Assembly: GCA_001657395.1 (NCBI GenBank)
Contig: LYSY01000011.1
Span: 62,001-126,000, forward strand
Length of the DNA stretch: 64,000 nt
DNA from: Rhodospirillales bacterium BBD 1991-14
GTDB taxonomy: Bacteria; Pseudomonadota; Alphaproteobacteria; Kiloniellales; Kiloniellaceae
Direction of reading: 5' to 3'
Shown: positions 59,664 to 64,000 of the stretch, in pieces
How positions within the stretch are numbered: position 1 is the stretch's first letter
Layout: each line of letters starts with the position of its first letter
Notes under the pieces: generated by a model
The model's input: the letters and a program-made list of their open reading frames with translations, nothing else
The model's database searches: none
Told to the model about the DNA's origin: nothing
Program-made: the position numbers and the translations under genes

Positions 59664-60061
59664 TGTCGGGCTGCTTTGCTGTTCCGGACGGTGACGGGTT
59701 CGAGTTCGGCTTCGGCCCTAGAGCTTAAAGTTCTGGGCTTGATATGGGGACAAAGCAGTGGTTTCAGCCCCTCTTCGCTCGATTTGCACAGCGCGCCTTT
59801 CGTCGCACCAGAGGTATCGTGCTTGACCCCCCGGCGGTTAATCCTATGCTGACTTAAGTGCCCCAAATCAAGCACTACGCCTGTCAAGGGACCGATTTGG
59901 GCAATGCATCCAGGCCCCTCGGCGCATCTGAGCCCCTCGGCAAAGCCATTGGGCCATTGCCGGCCAACGAGGACGGCGCGCAATGAGGATGGGGCGTTGG
60001 ATAGGGGACGCCCAAAGGTGAGAGGGCCAAAGGTGAGAGGGCCAGAGGTGAGAGGGCGGTT
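59664..60061. other. Divergent intergenic region
   Basis: These 398 bp hold no gene I can support. TTGACC at 59823 and TATGCT at 59845 with a 16-bp gap form a plausible sigma-70 promoter for the polyprenyl synthase gene. Three tandem 15-bp repeats sit at 60012-60056 just before its start. Confidence 0.5.
60012..60056. repeat. Three 15-bp tandem repeats ahead of polyprenyl synthase
   Basis: CCAAAGGTGAGAGGG at 60012-60026 and 60027-60041, then CCAGAGGTGAGAGGG at 60042-60056. Each copy carries a GAGAGG ribosome-site-like core; the last one serves the GTG start at 60062. Confidence 0.95.
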
Positions 60062-61084
60062 GTGGCGCTAGTCGCCGAAGTCGGCAAAGACCAAAAGGGG
60101 CAGGACCGGAACGGCCTCGAGCCTCTGATTGCGCTCGTCGCCGAGGACCTGCAGGCGGTCAACCGCCTCATCGTTACCCATATGAACTCACCGGTGGCCC
60201 TGATTCCCCAGCTCGCGGGCCACATCGTCGCAGCGGGCGGCAAACGCCTGCGGCCGATGCTGACCCTGGCCTCAGCGAAGCTCTGCGGCTATCGCGGCGA
60301 CCGCCACCTGGGGCTGGCCGCCTGCGTCGAGTTCATTCATACCGCCACCCTGCTCCATGACGACGTGGTCGACGCCAGCGACCTGCGTCGCGGCCTGGCA
60401 ACGGCAAATGCCGTCTGGGGCAACAAGCCCAGCGTCCTGGTCGGCGACTTCCTGTTCAGCCGCGCGTTCCAGCTGATGGTGGCGGACGGCAGCCTGGACG
60501 TGCTGCGGATCCTCTCCAACGCCTCGGCTGTGATCGCCGAAGGCGAGGTTCTGCAGCTGATGACCGCCAACGATACGAGCTCCGGCGAAAGTGCCTATAT
60601 GGAGGTTGTCGAGGCCAAGACGGCCGCGCTCTTTGCCGCGGCCTGCCGGGTCGGCGCCGTGGTCGCCGAGCAGGCGGAGGCCGAGGAACTGGCGCTGGAG
60701 CACTTCGGGCGGGACCTGGGGATCGCCTTTCAGTTGGTCGACGATGTGCTGGACTACTCCGCCCTGCAGGCGGAGCTGGGCAAGTCCGTCGGCGACGACT
60801 TCCGCGACGGCAAGATCACACTGCCGGTGGTTCTCGCAATCCAGCGCGGCAGCGACGAGGAACGCGCTTTCTGGCGCCGCTGCCTGGAGGACCAGGATTA
60901 TCAGGACGGCGACCTGGAGCACGCCATCGCCCTGATGCAGCGCCACGGGACCCTGGAAGACGCCATGGCCCAAGCGCGCCGCTATGCCGCCTCGGCCAGC
61001 GCCGCGCTGGACCGCTTTCCCGAGAGCGCGATCAAGACGGCGTTGCGGGACATCGCCGGTTTCTGCGTCGACCGCGCCTACTGA
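60062..61084 (+). CDS. Polyprenyl diphosphate synthase (quinone side chain)
   Basis: This 340-residue trans-isoprenyl synthase has both aspartate-rich motifs: DDVVD (residues 100-104) and DDVLD (227-231). It also has GGKRLRPMLTLASA (60-73) and KITLP near the C-terminus. The length and the residues before the first motif fit octaprenyl or longer synthases making the ubiquinone tail. The start is GTG at 60062 with GAGAGGG supplied by the last tandem repeat. It is divergent from the DUF2007 gene. Confidence 0.93.
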   Translation: MALVAEVGKDQKGQDRNGLEPLIALVAEDLQAVNRLIVTHMNSPVALIPQLAGHIVAAGGKRLRPMLTLASAKLCGYRGDRHLGLAACVEFIHTATLLHDDVVDASDLRRGLATANAVWGNKPSVLVGDFLFSRAFQLMVADGSLDVLRILSNASAVIAEGEVLQLMTANDTSSGESAYMEVVEAKTAALFAAACRVGAVVAEQAEAEELALEHFGRDLGIAFQLVDDVLDYSALQAELGKSVGDDFRDGKITLPVVLAIQRGSDEERAFWRRCLEDQDYQDGDLEHAIALMQRHGTLEDAMAQARRYAASASAALDRFPESAIKTALRDIAGFCVDRAY

Positions 61085-61218
61085 CCAGGAGTGGGGCCTG
61101 CCCGCCCTGCTGCCTTACCGCCTGCTCTCCCACCATCGGCCGCCCTCTGTTCGAGGCGCCGCCTCGGCGGCCTTGCACCCCAGGGTCTCGGCGCTGCCGG
61201 GACGGCCCGCGTCGTTGG

Positions 61219-61470
61219 TCAGGCTTCCTCCTCCATGAGCTGGCGCCACTCGCCCAGCCAGCTCAGTTCATCGAGAAAGGCCATGAGACGCACGCAAAGA
61301 GCCACTGGATGCGGTATCTGGGTACTGCCAGAGGCCCAGCGCCGCACCGTGCGGTCATTGACGCGCAGCTCACGGGACAGCGCGGTTTGCCAGCGCGCGG
61401 TGCCATAAAGCCGACTGCAAATGCGGTCCAGCTCTGCGGCGGTCATGCCGCCTTCTGCAGCTCTTTCCAT
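61219..61470 (-). CDS. Small helix-turn-helix protein
   Basis: This protein of about 83 residues has a Cro/CI-like HTH: WQTALSRELRVNDRTVRRWASG. The flanking helices (MTAAELDRICSRLYG; HPVALCVRLMAFLDELSWLG) complete a small DNA-binding domain without an effector domain. The ATG at 61470 follows GGAGGA; a later ATG at 61446 also has AAGG, so the true start could be there. The AT-rich region upstream holds several TAGGGCAA-type sites, suggesting it controls itself and perhaps the adjacent small RNA candidate. Confidence 0.7.
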   Translation of the reverse strand: MERAAEGGMTAAELDRICSRLYGTARWQTALSRELRVNDRTVRRWASGSTQIPHPVALCVRLMAFLDELSWLGEWRQLMEEEA

Positions 61471-61703
61471 CCACAAATCCTCCAGCGACCCATCGCTTCT
61501 GGGCACCAACCATAGGGCAATTCGTCCAAGCCTGCAACTCTGTGCTGGGCAAATAGCCCTATATTCACTCTGCTCTGGCTATTTTGCCCTAACATTTGGG
61601 ATCAATCTTTGAAGACACAATTCCATATAGGCCATAATACCCTATTAACTGATCAATTTACATGGTTACCTCGAATATTTTCTGCCTCTCTGCATGTTTT
61701 CCG
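61471..61703. other. AT-rich region upstream of the HTH gene
   Basis: These 233 bp are much richer in A and T than the rest of the window. They hold no coding frame of note. A dyad (61547-61558 with 61577-61589) and related TAGGGCAA sequences are listed separately; otherwise it appears to be promoter and operator DNA for the HTH gene. Confidence 0.5.
61513..61592. promoter_or_regulatory. Cluster of TAGGGCAA-type sites and dyad
   Basis: TAGGGCAATT occurs at 61513. GGGCAAATAGCC (61547-61558) and GGCTATTTTGCCC (61577-61589) are inverted arms with one extra base. A further related sequence, ATACCCTATTAA, lies at about 61638. They are just upstream of the minus-strand HTH gene and look like its operator sites. 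Confidence 0.55.
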
Positions 61704-61732
61704 TTGACACTGCCCACGAATATGAATATAGT
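61704..61732 (+). promoter_or_regulatory. Strong sigma-70-type promoter
   Basis: TTGACA at 61704-61709 and TATAGT at 61727-61732 are separated by exactly 17 bp. This is the best promoter match noticed in the window and is oriented toward the hairpin terminator at 61844. Confidence 0.7.
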
Positions 61733-61738
61733 TCCTTC

Positions 61739-61874
61739 ATATCAAGCACTGAAGAACATATTGTTTCGTTCCTGATCTGAAACACCCGCATCGCATCTTC
61801 AGTGTCTCGCGTGAAAGTGACCGCAGTCGCATATTCATTATTTGGGGGTCGACAGAGTTCGACCCCCTTTTTTT
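61739..61874 (+). ncRNA. Candidate small RNA, about 136 nt
   Basis: The predicted transcript starts about seven bases after the -10 box and ends at a strong terminator. Near the 5' end, CACTGAAGA (61747-61755) pairs perfectly with TCTTCAGTG (61796-61804), and inside that loop TGTTTC (61762-61767) pairs with GAAACA (61779-61784). No coding frame with a ribosome site is present. It resembles an Hfq-type small RNA in layout. I do not recognise a known family. It lies between a small HTH gene (minus) and a pentapeptide-repeat gene (plus). Confidence 0.55.
61844..61874 (+). terminator. Strong intrinsic terminator
   Basis: GGGGGTCGA (61844-61852) pairs perfectly with TCGACCCCC (61859-61867) around CAGAGT and is followed by seven T residues. 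No protein gene ends before it on the plus strand, so it points to a non-coding transcript. Confidence 0.92.
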
Positions 61875-61957
61875 GTCCGCATTTCACCAAAGCCCGGCCG
61901 GAAGTCAGGCCGGCACAAGACGCCGGACGGCGATACAGATGCCAGGAGGCCAGGTCG

Positions 61958-62461
61958 ATGAGTATCTTTCCGGAGTTCATTACCCGCGATCGTCCGCCGC
62001 AGTCGGTGCTGATCCGCCGCCGGGTGTCCGAACGCCAGCTGAACCGGCTGTTGCGCCGGCATGCGCTTTATCGGACAGGCGCCCGAGACGGGCGCCGGGC
62101 GGTTCTGCTGCGCTGCGACCTTTCAGGCCTGGACCTGAAAGGCGTCGATCTGAGCGGCGCGGACATCCTGGAATGCGACTTCAGCGGTGCCGACCTTTCC
62201 GGGGCTCAGTTCCAGAACGCCACCTTGGCTGGATGCCGCTTTGAAAACAGCCGCCTGGACGCAGCCGACCTCTCCGGGGCGGACCTCTCCCGCTCGGACT
62301 TCGAAAACGCCGACCTGCGTGGCGCCGACCTGGCCGAGGCAACCCTCTCGGGTGCCCGCTTGGGCGGGGCCGAGCTTGGAGAAAGCCCTCAAACCGGGCT
62401 GCCGACCAACATCGACACACGGCAGCTGGACCGGCTGATGATGCAACTTAAAAGGCAATAG
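61958..62461 (+). CDS. Pentapeptide-repeat protein
   Basis: The protein has 167 residues. An N-terminal helical part of about 45 residues (VSERQLNRLLRRHALYRTG) precedes a right-handed beta-helix built of A(D/N)LSG-type pentapeptides, roughly residues 50-150 (CDLSGLDLKGVDLSGADILECDFSGADLSG and following). Such folds mimic duplex DNA in some cases; here no function is known. It ends in a charged helix. AGGAGG precedes the ATG. The small RNA terminator lies about 83 bp upstream. Confidence 0.87.
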   Translation: MSIFPEFITRDRPPQSVLIRRRVSERQLNRLLRRHALYRTGARDGRRAVLLRCDLSGLDLKGVDLSGADILECDFSGADLSGAQFQNATLAGCRFENSRLDAADLSGADLSRSDFENADLRGADLAEATLSGARLGGAELGESPQTGLPTNIDTRQLDRLMMQLKRQ

Positions 62462-62666
62462 CTGTATCAGATCCCCTGTCAGGTGCAGAACCGGGGAAAA
62501 CCAGGAAAACCTAATGGACGTAATGAGTTCCTGGCTACCGGATGACGCTTCTTTCCGGTTCTATTCCTCAACCATGCGGATTATTAACCGCAGGTTTTAA
62601 TCTCACATCAGTTTCCAGTCACTAAATTGTGAGCTACTATGGCTTGGTCCATGGGAGTGACTTGAC

Positions 62667-63086
62667 ATGGTGAGGGCGTTTACTGCCTTGCTTCTGGTAT
62701 TGGGCATTTCCGCGCAGTCTCAGGCTGCCGAAGAAACGCCCCTGGAGCTGTCTGGCGTCACGGTGGTCACGGCGGAGCAGCTTCAGCCGATTTTGGATCA
62801 GGGCATCTTCATCTACGACCTGCGCAAGAAAGCGTCTTTCGTCGATGGCCATGTGCCCAGCGCACAGTCAGCCGCTGCCTTTTACGATGCGGCCCGCACG
62901 ACCCTGGATACCAGCTTCCTCGGCCCGAACAAGTCCGACCGAATTCTCTTCTACAGCCATGGAACGACGGGCTGGAAGAGTTACTGGGCGGCAAAACGGG
63001 CCGTCGAAGCGGGGTATGAAAACGTGATGTGGATGCGCGGCGGATTTGCCGAGTGGGCAGGCAACGGATTTCCCGTCGCGCGCTGA
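62667..63086 (+). CDS. Exported rhodanese-fold protein without catalytic cysteine
   Basis: This 139-residue protein has a Sec signal (MVRAFTALLLVLGISAQSQA). A single rhodanese domain follows: IYDLRKKASFVDGHVPSAQS, then RILFYSHGTTGWKSYWAAKRAVEAGYENVMWMRGGFAEW. In relatives the loop reads CxGxxCWKS; here both cysteines are replaced (SHGTTGWKS), so sulfur transfer is unlikely. It may bind a partner instead. GGGAGTGACTTGAC precedes the ATG. It is 62 bp before the HAMP-sensor gene on the same strand. Confidence 0.8.
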   Translation: MVRAFTALLLVLGISAQSQAAEETPLELSGVTVVTAEQLQPILDQGIFIYDLRKKASFVDGHVPSAQSAAAFYDAARTTLDTSFLGPNKSDRILFYSHGTTGWKSYWAAKRAVEAGYENVMWMRGGFAEWAGNGFPVAR

Positions 63087-63148
63087 ATCCGCATTCTGCT
63101 GACGCGGGGGGAGGGATTGCGTCTGTGGCTTGGTAAGAGGGCTCGCGC

Positions 63149-64000
63149 TTGACACGTCGGGCTCAATGGATCGGATGGTTCGGTAAGATCAGGACCCAGG
63201 CTCAGATGGCCATGGTCGTGTTCCTGCTCGTTCTCTTTGCGCAGTTTGCCGCCCTCTCCTACGCCCTTCACCGCGACCACGCCCTGATGCAGGGCATCGT
63301 CGAAGAGAACGAGTCCTCGCGCAAAGCGATCGACTCCCTCGCCGACAACCTTGCCCTGCTGAGCTACCGCATCATCGGGGTCAGCGGCGGCATCTACGCA
63401 GCCCAGAGCATCGCCTACGAGCTGCCGGGCCTCGGTACCCGGATCATCGAGGGCTGGGACCTTGTCGACGAACGGCTCTCCGACTTCTCGGACGAGCAGA
63501 CCAAACGCCGCGCAGCGGTGGCGATCAAAGGCCTGCCGGCGTTCCTGGAGAAGACCCGCAGGCTGTTCGAAGAGACCGGCCCCCTGCCAACAACCGAAGA
63601 ACTGGACCGTCTGGAGCGCAATCACGATGAATGGCTCGACTACCGCAGTGCGCTCAACGTCTTTGCCGACACGGTGCGCAGGCGCGTCGCCGAGCACTCC
63701 GCGGACAACTTCCAGGAACTGCAGCGCATCCAGTCGAAGCTGTCCGCCTGGTCGGCGGCGGCCTTCGCCAGCGGCCTGATCGCCCTTGCGGTAACCTGGT
63801 ATCTGCTTGTCTTCCGCATCGCCCGTCCGGTCACCAACCTGGTGACGGCGATGCGGCGCATCGCGACCGGAGAACTCTCCACCGCGGTCCCCAGCCTGAA
63901 CCGCGCCAACGAAGTCGGCGATATGGCCCGCGCGGTGCAGGTCTTCAAAGCCAAGTCCGTCGAGAACCAGCGCCTGCACGAAGAAGAGGCCAAGCGCAAC
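63149..64000 (+). CDS. HAMP-domain membrane sensor, 5' part only
   Basis: The first 284 residues of a gene that runs off the window are visible. It has a first membrane helix (MVVFLLVLFAQFAALSYAL, about residues 21-39) and a periplasmic region of about 170 residues, mostly helical. A second helix (AAFASGLIALAVTWYLLVF) and a HAMP domain (PVTNLVTAMRRIATGELSTAV) follow. The output domain is missing, so it may be a chemoreceptor, a kinase or a diguanylate cyclase. The start is TTG with AAGAGGG upstream; ATG at 63205 is an alternative. Confidence 0.8.
   Translation, partial: MTRRAQWIGWFGKIRTQAQMAMVVFLLVLFAQFAALSYALHRDHALMQGIVEENESSRKAIDSLADNLALLSYRIIGVSGGIYAAQSIAYELPGLGTRIIEGWDLVDERLSDFSDEQTKRRAAVAIKGLPAFLEKTRRLFEETGPLPTTEELDRLERNHDEWLDYRSALNVFADTVRRRVAEHSADNFQELQRIQSKLSAWSAAAFASGLIALAVTWYLLVFRIARPVTNLVTAMRRIATGELSTAVPSLNRANEVGDMARAVQVFKAKSVENQRLHEEEAKRN

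Noticed and set aside
61666-61980. 104-codon minus-strand frame across the small RNA candidate
   Set aside because: It lacks a ribosome site and overlaps a strong promoter and terminator on the other strand; the protein shows no recognisable feature.

Overview
The window is GC-rich and densely coded on both strands. It looks like an alphaproteobacterial chromosome, most plausibly from the Rhodospirillales or a related order. This is inferred from gene content and from the run glyQ, glyS, ppdK with an S49 peptidase, a TrmN6-like methyltransferase, a DUF2007 protein and a polyprenyl diphosphate synthase. GTG and TTG starts are common. No rRNA, tRNA, CRISPR array, phage or intact insertion sequence was seen.

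1-5414: the start of a hydroxyproline dehydratase/proline racemase-type gene (cut by the window edge), a small lipoprotein and two glyoxalase-fold proteins. A minus-strand sulfur/redox group follows: persulfide dioxygenase, exported rhodanese, methyltransferase and 1-Cys peroxiredoxin. 5752-10662: two tandem regulators with related winged-helix heads. One continues into a degenerate cyclase domain, an AAA ATPase and helical repeats; the other continues into TPR-like repeats. 10682-16837: small envelope proteins, a methyltransferase, then an acyl-CoA cluster (AcuI-type reductase, two PPC/DUF296 proteins, acyl-CoA ligase, thiolase). 17066-22194: an LpxR-like outer-membrane lipid A deacylase, a methyltransferase, and a P450 divergent from a winged-helix/alpha-beta-hydrolase fusion.

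22195-27983 is looser and less densely coded. It holds a hotdog thioesterase followed by a perfect 15-bp hairpin, a class III adenylate cyclase fused in frame to a complete GFA zinc domain, a possibly decayed exoprotein fragment and a second soluble cyclase. 28045-36134 is mostly envelope related: a dihydroorotase-like amidohydrolase, a GT4 glycosyltransferase, two tandem paralogous membrane proteins, a Tat-exported FAD oxidase and two GT9 transferases. 36242-42534: YgfZ, MeaB, an Hsp20 behind a probable FNR/FixK box, small proteins and two methyltransferases.

42584-49491 is a catabolic unit. A LysR regulator diverges from an ureohydrolase across a perfect palindrome; downstream are a Tat-exported binding protein, an ABC ATPase, two permeases and a nitrilase-family amidase with ATGA/TGATG coupling. 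Together they probably import and break down a guanidino or polyamine compound. 50329-61084 is mostly housekeeping (ppdK, glyS, glyQ, methyltransferases, S49 peptidase, polyprenyl synthase). 61219-64000: a small HTH regulator, an AT-rich non-coding tract with operator-like repeats and a well-formed candidate sRNA gene, a pentapeptide-repeat protein, a rhodanese fold without its cysteine and the start of a HAMP-domain membrane sensor.

Dispersed palindromic repeats lie at 37171-37290 and 53068-53154 (one family, opposite orientations) and at 41287-41464.
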